A DNA stretch of 8,109 bases from assembly GCA_000715685.1 (NCBI GenBank), contig KL569412.1, forward strand, positions 7,310 through 15,418. The letters run 5' to 3'. This document shows positions 1 to 5,406 of this stretch, one piece after another. The notes beneath the pieces are model-generated. The model made no database searches and was not told where the DNA came from. It saw only the letters and a program-made list of their open reading frames with translations. Origin of the DNA: Streptomyces lilacinus. GTDB lineage: Bacteria; Actinomycetota; Actinomycetes; Streptomycetales; Streptomycetaceae. Position 1 is the first letter of the stretch. Every line of letters starts with the position of its first letter. A program made the position numbers and the translations under genes.

Positions 1-37
1 GCCGGACGGGCTGGATTTCGCCTGGTCAGCGGGCCCG

Positions 38-43
38 TAGGCT
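38..43 (+). promoter_or_regulatory. Candidate -10 element of a leaderless promoter for the methyltransferase gene
   Basis: TAGGCT fits the actinomycete -10 pattern TANNNT and ends six bases before the ATG at 50, so transcription could begin at the start codon itself. The only purine-rich match, GAGG at 44-47, lies two bases from the ATG, too close for a normal Shine-Dalgarno site, which favours a leaderless mRNA. No convincing -35 element is seen, and the window begins only 49 bases upstream of the gene, so a promoter further upstream cannot be excluded. Confidence 0.35.
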
Positions 44-49
44 GAGGTC

Positions 50-808
50 ATGACTCAGGACAACGCCGTGGCCGCCGCCCTGCGGGAGTGGGCTGACCGC
101 GCACCGGACGCCGTGCTGCTCGACGGCTTTCACGCCCTCAAGCACGCGCTGCGCTTCGGGGCCCGGGTGGGGCCGGCGCTGGCCAGTGACAAGGCCGCTG
201 TCCTCGAGCTGGCGAGCGAGCTGGCCGACGACGTGACGGACGCGCTCGAGCGGCTTCTCGTCGAGGTGCCCGCGCAGACGCTGCGCGAGCTGCTGCCCCG
301 GGTCCATCCGACGGGCGTGGCCGCCCTGGCCGTCCGGCCGGAGCGCGCGGCGAACCTCGCCGCGCTGGCCGAACGGCCCCGACGGGCGCCCGTCGTCGTC
401 CTGGACAACCCCCGCAACCTCGGCAACGTCGGTGCCGTGGTCCGCCTGGCCGCCGGCTTCGGTGTCACGGGCGTGGTCACCACCGGTGACCTCGACCCCT
501 GGCACCCCAACGCCGTGCGGTCCGGCGCAGGCCTGCACTGGGCCACGGCCGTCGAGCGGCTGCCCTCGGAGGAGCTGCCGCCCGGGCCGCTGTACGTCCT
601 GGACCCGGAGGGCGAGGACATCCGGTCCGTCACCGTGCCCGACGACGCGCTGCTCGTGTTCGGCTCGGAGCGCCACGGGGTGTCGGCGGAGCTGCGGGGC
701 AGGGCGGACCGGTTGGTCGCCCTGCCCATGCGGCCCCAGGTCTCCAGCTACAACCTGGCCACCAGCGTGGGCATGGCGCTCTTCCGCTGGAGCGGGCCCA
801 AGAGCTGA
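50..808 (+). CDS. SpoU/TrmH-family RNA 2'-O-methyltransferase
   Basis: This 252-residue protein is a SAM-dependent RNA ribose 2'-O-methyltransferase of the SPOUT (trefoil-knot) class, acting on rRNA or tRNA in the cytoplasm. All three family motifs are present. Motif 1 is at residues 120-132 (NPRNLGNVGAVVR) with the conserved Asn and Arg, motif 2 at 204-211 (FGSERHGV), and motif 3 at about 225-238 (LPM, then SSYN, where many relatives have SLN). Residues 1-110 form a short N-terminal substrate-recognition part, so the length is normal for a small TrmH-type enzyme. Which nucleotide is modified cannot be read from sequence. The ATG at 50 is the first start in frame and probably leaderless. The gene is convergent with paaN and appears functionally unrelated to the catabolic genes beyond it. 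Confidence 0.9.
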   Translation: MTQDNAVAAALREWADRAPDAVLLDGFHALKHALRFGARVGPALASDKAAVLELASELADDVTDALERLLVEVPAQTLRELLPRVHPTGVAALAVRPERAANLAALAERPRRAPVVVLDNPRNLGNVGAVVRLAAGFGVTGVVTTGDLDPWHPNAVRSGAGLHWATAVERLPSEELPPGPLYVLDPEGEDIRSVTVPDDALLVFGSERHGVSAELRGRADRLVALPMRPQVSSYNLATSVGMALFRWSGPKS

Positions 809-835
809 AGGGCGTCACTACGCCCTTACGCCCTT
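808..835. terminator. Stem-loop between convergent genes, candidate bidirectional terminator
   Basis: AAGGGCGT at 808-815 pairs perfectly with ACGCCCTT at 820-827 across the four-base loop CACT. A second identical right arm follows at 828-835, so an alternative hairpin with a 12-base loop is also possible. The structure starts on the last base of the methyltransferase stop codon and lies just past the stop of paaN on the other strand, so it is placed to end both transcripts. There is no T-tract, which is common for actinomycete terminators. That it terminates transcription is inferred from the structure and position. Confidence 0.55.
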
Positions 836-848
836 ACGCCCCTACGCC
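820..848. repeat. 8-base tandem repeat ACGCCCTT, three and a half copies
   Basis: The units are ACGCCCTT at 820-827, ACGCCCTT at 828-835, ACGCCCCT at 836-843 and a partial ACGCC at 844-848. The paaN stop codon (CTA on this strand, 842-844) spans the junction of units three and four, so the array has grown into or out of the end of that gene. The left hairpin arm at 808-815 is complementary to each full unit, with one mismatch in the third. Confidence 0.8.
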
Positions 849-2545
849 TGGCGCCGCACCTCCACCGTGCGGAAGCGGGAGGCGACGAAGGCGCTGTCGC
901 ACAGCACCGCGTTGGCCGCCGGGTTGCCGCCCGAGCCGTGGAAGTCGGAGAAGGCGGCGGTCTGGTTCACGTAGACACCGCCCGTGAGGTTGAGGGAGAG
1001 CTGGGCGCACTCCTCCAGGCAGGCCTCTTGGATCAGGCGCTCCACCTCCTGCGAGGTGGTGTACGCGCCGACCGTCATCGCGCCCTTCTCCCGGATCGTG
1101 CGCCGCAGCAGGTCCACGGCCGCCGCGGCCGAGTCGACGGCCACCGCGAACGACACCGGGCCGAAGCACTCCGAGAAGTAGGCCGCCTCGGCGTCGGGCT
1201 TGGCGCCGTCGAGCTTGACCACGACCGGCGTGCGGACGGTGGCGTCGGGGAAGTCGGGGTTGGTCACCCGGCGGGAGGCCAGGGCGACCTCGCCGAGCTG
1301 CGCGGCGGCGTCGACGCGGGCCTTGACGCCGTCGTTGACGATGGCGCCCAGCAGGGCGTTGGCCCGGGCGTCGTCGCCCAGCAGCCGTTCCACGGCCGTG
1401 GCGAGGTCGGCGACCACCTCGTCGTACGACTTGTGCCCGGCGTCGGTGGCGATGCCGTCGCGGGGGATGAGCAGGTTCTGCGGGGTGGTGCACATCTGGC
1501 CGCTGTAGAGGGACAGGGAGAAGGCCAGGTTGCCGAGCATGCCCTTGTAGTCGTCGGTGGAGTCGACGACGACGGTGTTGACGCCGGCCTTCTCCGTGAA
1601 GACCTGCGCCTGGCGGGCGTTGGCCTCGAGCCAGTCGCCGAAGGCGGTGGAGCCGGTGTAGTCGATGATGCGGATCTCCGGCCGGACGGCCAGGGGCTTG
1701 GCGATGCCCTCGCCGTCGCGCTCGGCGGCCAGGGCGACGAGGTCGGGGGAGAAGCCGGCGTCGCGCAGCACCTCGCGCGCGACCCGCACGGTCAGCGCGA
1801 GCGGCAGCACGGCGCGCGGGTGCGGCTTGACCAGGACGGCGTTGCCGGTGGCGAGGGAGGCGAACAGGCCGGGGAAGCCGTTCCACGTGGGGAAGGTGTT
1901 GCAGCCGATGAGCAGCGAGACGCCGCGCGGCACGGCCGTGAACTCCTTGGTCAGCTTCAGGGGGTCGCGCTTGCCCTGCGGCTTGACCCACTCCGCGGAC
2001 CGCGGGGCCGCGGCGGTCTGCTCGGCGTAGGCATAGGCCACGGCCTCCAGGCCGCGGTCCTGCGCGTGCGGCCCACCGGCCTGGAAGGCCATCATGAAGG
2101 CCTGGCCGCTGGTGTGCATGACGGCGTGGGCGAACTCGTGCGTACGGGCGTTGATCCGGGCGAGGATCTCCAGGGCGACCGCCGCGCGGGCCTCCGGCCC
2201 CGCCTCGCGCCAGGCGGGCATCGCGGCGCGCATGGCGGGCAGCAGGACGTCGATGTCGGCGTGCGGATACTCGATGCCCAGCTCCGGGCCGTAGGGCGAG
2301 GTCTCCGCGCCGGCCCAGCCGTCCGTGCCGGGCTGGTCGAGCTCGAAGCGCTTGCCGCGCAGCGCCTCGAAGGCGGCCTGGCCCGCGGCGGCGTCGAGGC
2401 TGCCGGGCACGCCCTCGGGGCCGTACGCCTTCGGGTGCTCGGGGTGCGGGGACCAGTAGGCGCGCGTACGAATCGCGTCCAGGGCCTGGTCAAGGGTGGG
2501 GCGGTGCTTCTCGATCAGCTGGGCGGTGGTGAGTCCGGCGGTCAC
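842..2545 (-). CDS. paaN: PaaN, aldehyde dehydrogenase of phenylacetate degradation
   Basis: This is a 567-residue NAD(P)-dependent aldehyde dehydrogenase of the PaaN type, assigned to oxidation of the ring-opened semialdehyde CoA thioester in phenylacetyl-CoA catabolism. Visible ALDH features are an asparagine motif at 215-225 (CNTFPTWNGFP), the cofactor lysine K240 in LVKPHP, TGSTAFG at 297-303, the general-base glutamate E318 in FTEKAG, the nucleophile C352 in GQMCTTPQN, and ECFGPV at 459-464. A roughly 100-residue N-terminal extension precedes the ALDH core, as is usual for this subfamily. Unlike enterobacterial PaaZ there is no C-terminal MaoC-like hydratase domain, so oxepin-CoA ring hydrolysis must be done by another protein. 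The start is GTG at 2545, supported by GAGGAG at 2556-2561. The gene is transcribed divergently from paaH and shares its promoter region. Confidence 0.88.
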   Translation of the reverse strand: MTAGLTTAQLIEKHRPTLDQALDAIRTRAYWSPHPEHPKAYGPEGVPGSLDAAAGQAAFEALRGKRFELDQPGTDGWAGAETSPYGPELGIEYPHADIDVLLPAMRAAMPAWREAGPEARAAVALEILARINARTHEFAHAVMHTSGQAFMMAFQAGGPHAQDRGLEAVAYAYAEQTAAAPRSAEWVKPQGKRDPLKLTKEFTAVPRGVSLLIGCNTFPTWNGFPGLFASLATGNAVLVKPHPRAVLPLALTVRVAREVLRDAGFSPDLVALAAERDGEGIAKPLAVRPEIRIIDYTGSTAFGDWLEANARQAQVFTEKAGVNTVVVDSTDDYKGMLGNLAFSLSLYSGQMCTTPQNLLIPRDGIATDAGHKSYDEVVADLATAVERLLGDDARANALLGAIVNDGVKARVDAAAQLGEVALASRRVTNPDFPDATVRTPVVVKLDGAKPDAEAAYFSECFGPVSFAVAVDSAAAAVDLLRRTIREKGAMTVGAYTTSQEVERLIQEACLEECAQLSLNLTGGVYVNQTAAFSDFHGSGGNPAANAVLCDSAFVASRFRTVEVRRQA

Positions 2546-2555
2546 GTCTGACCAA

Positions 2556-2561
2556 CTCCTC
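2556..2561 (-). promoter_or_regulatory. Ribosome binding site of paaN, supporting the GTG start
   Basis: On the minus strand GAGGAG stands ten bases before the GTG at 2545. No ATG in frame lies at a useful distance, and the open frame running further upstream would cross the divergent promoter region and enter paaH antisense, so this site fixes the start. Confidence 0.65.
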
Positions 2562-2607
2562 GTCGAGCGGGGCTCCGATACGGGGGACCAGATGCACCCC
2601 CGATGGA

Positions 2608-2613
2608 TACAGT
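2608..2613 (+). promoter_or_regulatory. Candidate -10 element for the paaH-tetR operon
   Basis: TACAGT fits TANNNT and overlaps, on the opposite strand, the proposed -10 of paaN. Transcription would start near 2620, inside the operator core, and give a leader of about 64 bases. The sequence 17 bases upstream (GGACCA, 2585-2590) is a poor -35, so confidence is low. Confidence 0.3.
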
Positions 2614-2636
2614 AACCGAACGATCGGTCGGGACAA
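2609..2636 (-). promoter_or_regulatory. Candidate paaN promoter with the operator in its spacer
   Basis: Read on the minus strand, TTGTCC (2636-2631) serves as a -35 element (four of six bases of TTGACA) and TACTGT (2614-2609) as a -10 element fitting TANNNT, separated by 16 bases. The 14-base operator core at 2615-2628 fills almost the whole spacer, the classical placement for TetR-type repression. Transcription would start near 2602, giving a leader of about 57 bases. The -35 is weak and the spacer slightly short, so this is a candidate only. Confidence 0.45.
2614..2633. promoter_or_regulatory. Palindromic operator box 1, PaaR-like TetR-family site
   Basis: The box reads AACCGAACGATCGGTCGGGA. 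Its core ACCGAACGATCGGT (2615-2628) is an inverted repeat with ACCG/CGGT outer arms and a central CG. It agrees with ACCGNNCGNNCGGT, the core of the motif described for the TetR-family regulator PaaR in Corynebacterium glutamicum. It lies between the divergent paaN and paaH genes and overlaps candidate promoter elements of both. The second gene of the paaH operon encodes a TetR protein, the obvious candidate ligand. A near copy occurs at 5407-5426. Confidence 0.75.
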
Positions 2637-2652
2637 GGGGGCCCGGCGAAGC

Positions 2653-2661
2653 TGTGGACAA
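2653..2661 (-). promoter_or_regulatory. DnaA-box-like 9-mer TTGTCCACA in the paaN-paaH promoter region
   Basis: On the minus strand this reads TTGTCCACA, identical to the preferred Streptomyces DnaA box. It lies 20 bases downstream of operator box 1 and within the leader of paaH. The same 9-mer occurs in the bkd promoter region at 5365-5373. Whether DnaA binds here, or whether this is a site for another regulator, cannot be told from sequence. Confidence 0.45.
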
Positions 2662-2667
2662 CGCATC

Positions 2668-2674
2668 GGGGAGG
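2668..2674 (+). promoter_or_regulatory. Ribosome binding site that fixes the paaH start
   Basis: GGGGAGG stands nine bases before the ATG at 2684. It selects this start over the in-frame ATG at 2603, which has no purine-rich site and would place the operator inside the coding region. Translation from 2684 also puts the NAD-binding GTGTMG motif at residues 14-19, as in the family. Confidence 0.8.
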
Positions 2675-2683
2675 ATCACTGAC

Positions 2684-4204
2684 ATGACCGCAATCGACCC
2701 GGCCCGTACCGTCGCCGTCGTCGGCACCGGCACCATGGGCCAGGGCATTGCCCAGGTGGCTCTGGCCGCGGGCCACCCCGTGCGGCTGTACGACGCCGTG
2801 CCCGGCCGTGCGGAGGAGGCGGCGCGGGCGATCGCCGGCAGGCTCGGCCGCCTGGTGGACAAGGGCAGGCTCGAGGCGGCCGACCGGGACGCGGCGCTGG
2901 CCCGGCTGCGGCCCGCCGCGCGGCTCGCCGAACTCGCCGACTCCGCGCTCGTCATCGAGGCGATTCTGGAGCAACTCGACGCCAAGCAAAAGCTGTTCCG
3001 CGAGCTGGAATCCGTCGTGGCCGAAGACTGCCTGCTCGCCACCAACACCTCTTCTCTGCCGGTGACCGCCGTCGCGGGCGCCCTGCGCCGGCCCGGCCGC
3101 TTCGTCGGCCTGCACTTCTTCAACCCCGCCCCGCTGCTGCCGCTGGTGGAGGTGGTCCGCGGGCTCACCACGGACGCCGGCGCGGCCGACCGGGCCCGGG
3201 CCACCGTGGCCGCCTGGGGCAAGACGCCGGTGGCCTGCGCCGACACCCCCGGCTTCGTCGTCAACCGGCTCGCCCGGCCCTTCTACGCGGAGGCCTTCCG
3301 GGTCCACGAGGAGGGCGGCGCCGACCCGGCGACCGTCGACGCCGTGCTGCGGGAGTGCGGTGGCTTTCGCATGGGCCCCTTCGAACTCACCGACCTCATC
3401 GGCCAGGATGTGAACAACTCCGTCACCCATTCGGTGTACGAGGCCTTCTTCCACGACCCCAAGTTCACGCCCTCGTTCGCGCAGGGGCAGCTGGTGCGGG
3501 CGGGGTTGCTGGGACGGAAGACCGGCCGAGGGTGGTTCGCGTACGGCGAGGGGGCCGCCGCGCCGGAGCCGAGCACCGCGGAGCCGTGCGCGGCGCCGCC
3601 GCGGGTCGGCTGGCACGGCACGCCGCCGCCCGTCTGCGCCCCGCTGCGCGACATGATCGAGAAAGCGGGCGTCGAGATCGTCCGCGACCGCCCGCCGCAC
3701 GGGCCCGAGTGGTCCATCGGCCTCCCCGACGGCGCGCGGCTCACCCTGACCCACGGCGAGGCCGCCACCCCGGAGCCCGCCGGGACGTACATCTACTTCG
3801 ACCTGGCCCACGACTACCGCGCCTGCACCCGCGTCGCCCTCGCCCCCTCCGAGAAGGCCTCGGCGGCGGACGTGCGGGCCGCGATCGGGCTGTTCCAGGC
3901 GCTCGGCAAGAAGGTCAGCGTCATCGGGGACGTCCCCGGTCTGATCGTCGCCCGCACGGTCGCGATGCTCGTCGACTTCGCCGAGGACGCCGCCGGCCGG
4001 GGCGTGGCCGGCCGCGAGGACATCGACACCGCCATGCGGCTGGGCGTGAACTACCCGCGCGGCCCCCTCGAGTGGGGCCGGGAGCTCGGCCTGAGCTGGG
4101 TGCGGAGCGTCCTGTGGGGGCTGAGCCGGGAGTACCCCGGCGGCCGCTACGTCCCCTCCCTGTCCCTCCGCCGCCGTGCGGCCGTCGAAGAGAGCCTGCT
4201 GTAA
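2684..4204 (+). CDS. paaH: PaaH-type 3-hydroxyacyl-CoA dehydrogenase
   Basis: This 506-residue cytoplasmic enzyme oxidises a 3-hydroxyacyl-CoA with NAD+. From its two-part C-terminal architecture and its partner genes, the likely substrate is 3-hydroxyadipyl-CoA of phenylacetate catabolism. Residues 8-187 form the Rossmann domain, with GTGTMGQGIA at 14-23, the NTSS segment at 121-124 and HFFNP at 144-148 (catalytic His144, partner Glu156). Residues 188-287 are the first C-terminal 3HCDH domain (PGFVVNR, with Asn194). A Pro/Ala-rich linker spans about 288-320. A second 3HCDH C-domain occupies about 410-480 (DVPGLIVAR, then NYPRGPLEW). The length of about 500 residues matches the PaaC/PaaH family rather than the 280-residue 3-hydroxybutyryl-CoA dehydrogenases. 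It is followed two bases later by a TetR gene, indicating one operon. Related fatty-acid substrates remain possible. Confidence 0.87.
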   Translation: MTAIDPARTVAVVGTGTMGQGIAQVALAAGHPVRLYDAVPGRAEEAARAIAGRLGRLVDKGRLEAADRDAALARLRPAARLAELADSALVIEAILEQLDAKQKLFRELESVVAEDCLLATNTSSLPVTAVAGALRRPGRFVGLHFFNPAPLLPLVEVVRGLTTDAGAADRARATVAAWGKTPVACADTPGFVVNRLARPFYAEAFRVHEEGGADPATVDAVLRECGGFRMGPFELTDLIGQDVNNSVTHSVYEAFFHDPKFTPSFAQGQLVRAGLLGRKTGRGWFAYGEGAAAPEPSTAEPCAAPPRVGWHGTPPPVCAPLRDMIEKAGVEIVRDRPPHGPEWSIGLPDGARLTLTHGEAATPEPAGTYIYFDLAHDYRACTRVALAPSEKASAADVRAAIGLFQALGKKVSVIGDVPGLIVARTVAMLVDFAEDAAGRGVAGREDIDTAMRLGVNYPRGPLEWGRELGLSWVRSVLWGLSREYPGGRYVPSLSLRRRAAVEESLL

Positions 4205-4206
4205 TC

Positions 4207-4800
4207 ATGACCATGGCCAAGCGCGACACCTACACGCCCGAGTCGCTGCTCGCGGTCGCCGTCAAGGTGTTCAACGAGCGGGGCTACGACGGCACGTCCA
4301 TGGAGCACCTCTCCAAGGCGGCCGGGATCTCCAAGTCGTCGATCTACCACCACGTCAAGAGCAAGGAAGAGCTGCTCAGGCTCGCGATAAGCCGCGCCCT
4401 GGACGGCCTCTTCGCCGTCCTGGAGGAGCCGGGCGCCGTCGGCGGGCGGGCCATCGACCGGCTGGAGTACGTCACCCGGCGCACGGTCGAGGTGCTGCTG
4501 GCCGAGCTGCCCTACGTGACGCTGCTGCTGCGCGTGCGGGGCAACACGGACACCGAGCGCTGGGCGATGGAGCGGCGGCGCGAGTTCGACCACCAGGTCG
4601 CCGAGCTGCTGAAGGAGGCCGCCGCCGACGGCGACCTCCGCCAGGACGTGGACGTCCGCCTGGCCACCCGACTGCTCTTCGGCATGATCAACTCGATCGT
4701 CGAGTGGTACCGGCCCGAGCGCGCCGGGGCCGCCACCACCGACGAGGTGGCCGACGCCGTGGTCCACACCGCCTTCGCGGGCCTGCGGACGTACCGCTAG
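4207..4800 (+). CDS. TetR-family transcriptional regulator, PaaR-like
   Basis: This is a 197-residue dimeric DNA-binding repressor. The helix-turn-helix domain spans about residues 9-55, with the sequence GTSMEHLSKAAGISKSSIYHH typical of the family split as turn (AAGIS) and recognition helix (KSSIYHHV). The ligand-binding part follows and includes NSIVEWYRP at 162-170, a stretch common in TetR proteins that sense CoA thioesters (KstR2 and PaaR-like groups). The likely effector is therefore an acyl- or phenylacetyl-CoA; this is inference. The gene starts two bases after the paaH stop and is presumably co-transcribed and coupled. GAAGAGAG at 4187-4194 may serve as its binding site. An in-frame ATG at 4213 is an equally possible start and would shorten the protein by two residues. 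Candidate targets are the boxes at 2614 and 5407, the first giving autoregulation. Confidence 0.85.
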   Translation: MTMAKRDTYTPESLLAVAVKVFNERGYDGTSMEHLSKAAGISKSSIYHHVKSKEELLRLAISRALDGLFAVLEEPGAVGGRAIDRLEYVTRRTVEVLLAELPYVTLLLRVRGNTDTERWAMERRREFDHQVAELLKEAAADGDLRQDVDVRLATRLLFGMINSIVEWYRPERAGAATTDEVADAVVHTAFAGLRTYR

Positions 4801-5306
4801 CGGCCGTCGTCGAGGGGACGGCCGGCGTCCTTGAGGTCCGTCTCCTCGAAGACCAGCAACGTCCTGGTGCTCAGGACCTCCTCGATGGCCTGGATGCGCG
4901 TGAGCACCAGCTCGCGCAGGGCGCGGTTGTCGCGTGTGTGGACGAGCAGCAGGACGTCGAAGTCCCCGCTCACCAGGGCGATGTGGGCGGCGCCGGGCAG
5001 TTCGCGGAGCTTCTCGCGGACCGTGCGCCAGGAGTTCTGGACGATCTTCAGCGTGATGTACGCGGACGCGCCGTGCCCGGCCCGCTCCTGGTCTATGCGG
5101 GCGCCGAAGCCCCTGATCACGCCGTCGTCCAGGAGCCGGTTGATCCGCGCGTAGGCGTTGGCGCGCGAGACGTGCACACGCTCGGCCACGGAGCGTATCG
5201 ACGCCCGGCCGTCGGCCTCGAGCATGCGCAGGATCGAGCGGTCGATGTCGTCGAGCGGGCGGGCGGCCGATCTGCCGCCCGAAGTGGCCATCTGTTCGTC
5301 CGGCAT
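4797..5306 (-). CDS. bkdR: Lrp/AsnC-family regulator, probable BkdR
   Basis: This 169-residue regulator belongs to the Lrp/AsnC feast/famine family, whose members assemble into dimers and octamers and respond to amino acids or 2-oxoacids. An N-terminal extension of about 17 residues precedes the winged helix-turn-helix (residues 18-66, LDDIDRSILRML through SRANAYARINRLLDDGVIRG). The RAM effector domain spans about 80-155, with the characteristic SGDFDVLLLV at 113-122. The start at 5306 is chosen for its strong Shine-Dalgarno site; in-frame ATGs at 5342 and 5327 lack one, and ATG 5291 is a weaker alternative. The gene is divergent from bkdA, the position held by the Lrp-like BkdR in streptomycetes, so control of the bkd operon and of itself is likely. 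A weak promoter (TGGACA at 5371-5366 and TGAGAT at 5348-5343, 17-base spacer) can be drawn. Its stop overlaps that of the TetR gene. Confidence 0.85.
   Translation of the reverse strand: MPDEQMATSGGRSAARPLDDIDRSILRMLEADGRASIRSVAERVHVSRANAYARINRLLDDGVIRGFGARIDQERAGHGASAYITLKIVQNSWRTVREKLRELPGAAHIALVSGDFDVLLLVHTRDNRALRELVLTRIQAIEEVLSTRTLLVFEETDLKDAGRPLDDGR
4801..4824 (+). terminator. Candidate terminator of the paaH-tetR operon inside the 3' end of bkdR
   Basis: CGGCCGTC at 4801-4808 and GACGGCCG at 4817-4824 form a perfect 8-base stem with an eight-base loop, beginning on the first base after the TetR stop codon. There is no T-tract. Because the convergent gene ends at 4797, the hairpin is encoded by its last codons on the other strand. 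Stems of this strength occur by chance in GC-rich DNA, but the position directly after the stop supports a role in ending the transcript. Confidence 0.5.
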
Positions 5307-5315
5307 ACCGCCATG

Positions 5316-5324
5316 CCTCCCCTT
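5316..5324 (-). promoter_or_regulatory. Ribosome binding site that fixes the bkdR start
   Basis: On the minus strand AAGGGGAGG lies nine bases before the ATG at 5306. The upstream ATG codons at 5342 and 5327 have no comparable site, and the second of them directly abuts this one. Confidence 0.75.
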
Positions 5325-5351
5325 CATGGACGCCCTGCCCATATCTCAGGT

Positions 5352-5373
5352 TGTGGAGAACCGTTTGTCCACA
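5352..5373. repeat. Inverted repeat TGTGGA-N10-TCCACA in the bkdR-bkdA promoter region
   Basis: TGTGGA at 5352-5357 and TCCACA at 5368-5373 are perfectly inverted with a 10-base spacer, one helical turn between facing arms. Each arm belongs to a 9-mer fitting the degenerate streptomycete DnaA box: TTCTCCACA on the minus strand (5360-5352) and TTGTCCACA on the plus strand (5365-5373). The pair could be two facing DnaA boxes or a dimeric operator, for instance for the Lrp-type regulator encoded next door. The right arm also overlaps a possible -35 element of bkdA. Confidence 0.5.
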
Positions 5374-5394
5374 GGCTTGGGCCGCCTGTAGCCA
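5365..5394 (+). promoter_or_regulatory. Candidate bkdA promoter
   Basis: TTGTCC (5365-5370) as -35 and TAGCCA (5389-5394) as -10 are separated by 18 bases. Transcription would start near 5401 and the operator box at 5407-5426 would lie immediately downstream, where a bound repressor would block initiation or early elongation. Both hexamers are imperfect, and the -10 lacks the final T of TANNNT. Confidence 0.3.
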
Positions 5395-5406
5395 AAAAGT
5401 GCCGTC

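Noticed and set aside
706..719. Operator-like ACCGGTTGGT inside the methyltransferase gene
   Set aside because: It lacks the six-base spacing between the ACCG and CGGT arms found in the two boxes and lies within conserved coding sequence.
2603..2683. N-terminal extension of paaH from the in-frame ATG at 2603
   Set aside because: It lacks a ribosome binding site, would translate through operator box 1, and adds 27 residues ahead of the NAD-binding motif, whereas ATG 2684 has a strong GGGGAGG.
2546..3811. Long open frame continuing upstream of paaN on the minus strand through paaH
   Set aside because: It lies antisense to paaH and crosses the divergent promoter region. The translation shows no family features upstream of the GTG at 2545; long spurious frames are normal in GC-rich DNA.
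3355..4206. Open frame in phase with the TetR gene running back into paaH, suggesting a fusion
   Set aside because: The upstream part is the Arg/Pro-rich shadow of paaH. The TetR domain begins right after the ATGs at 4207 and 4213, so no fusion is supported.
4794..4803. Perfect palindrome CCGCTAGCGG as an operator
   Set aside because: It is made of the two overlapping stop codons and flanking codons; without a second copy, or a promoter nearby, a regulatory role is not supported.
4937..4945. Degenerate DnaA-box match TCGTCCACA on the minus strand in bkdR
   Set aside because: It is inside coding sequence for the conserved RAM segment (VHTRD) and fits only the loose consensus, so chance is sufficient.
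5307..5342. bkdR starts at 5342 or 5327
   Set aside because: Neither has a ribosome binding site, and the strong AAGGGGAGG lies downstream of both and before 5306.
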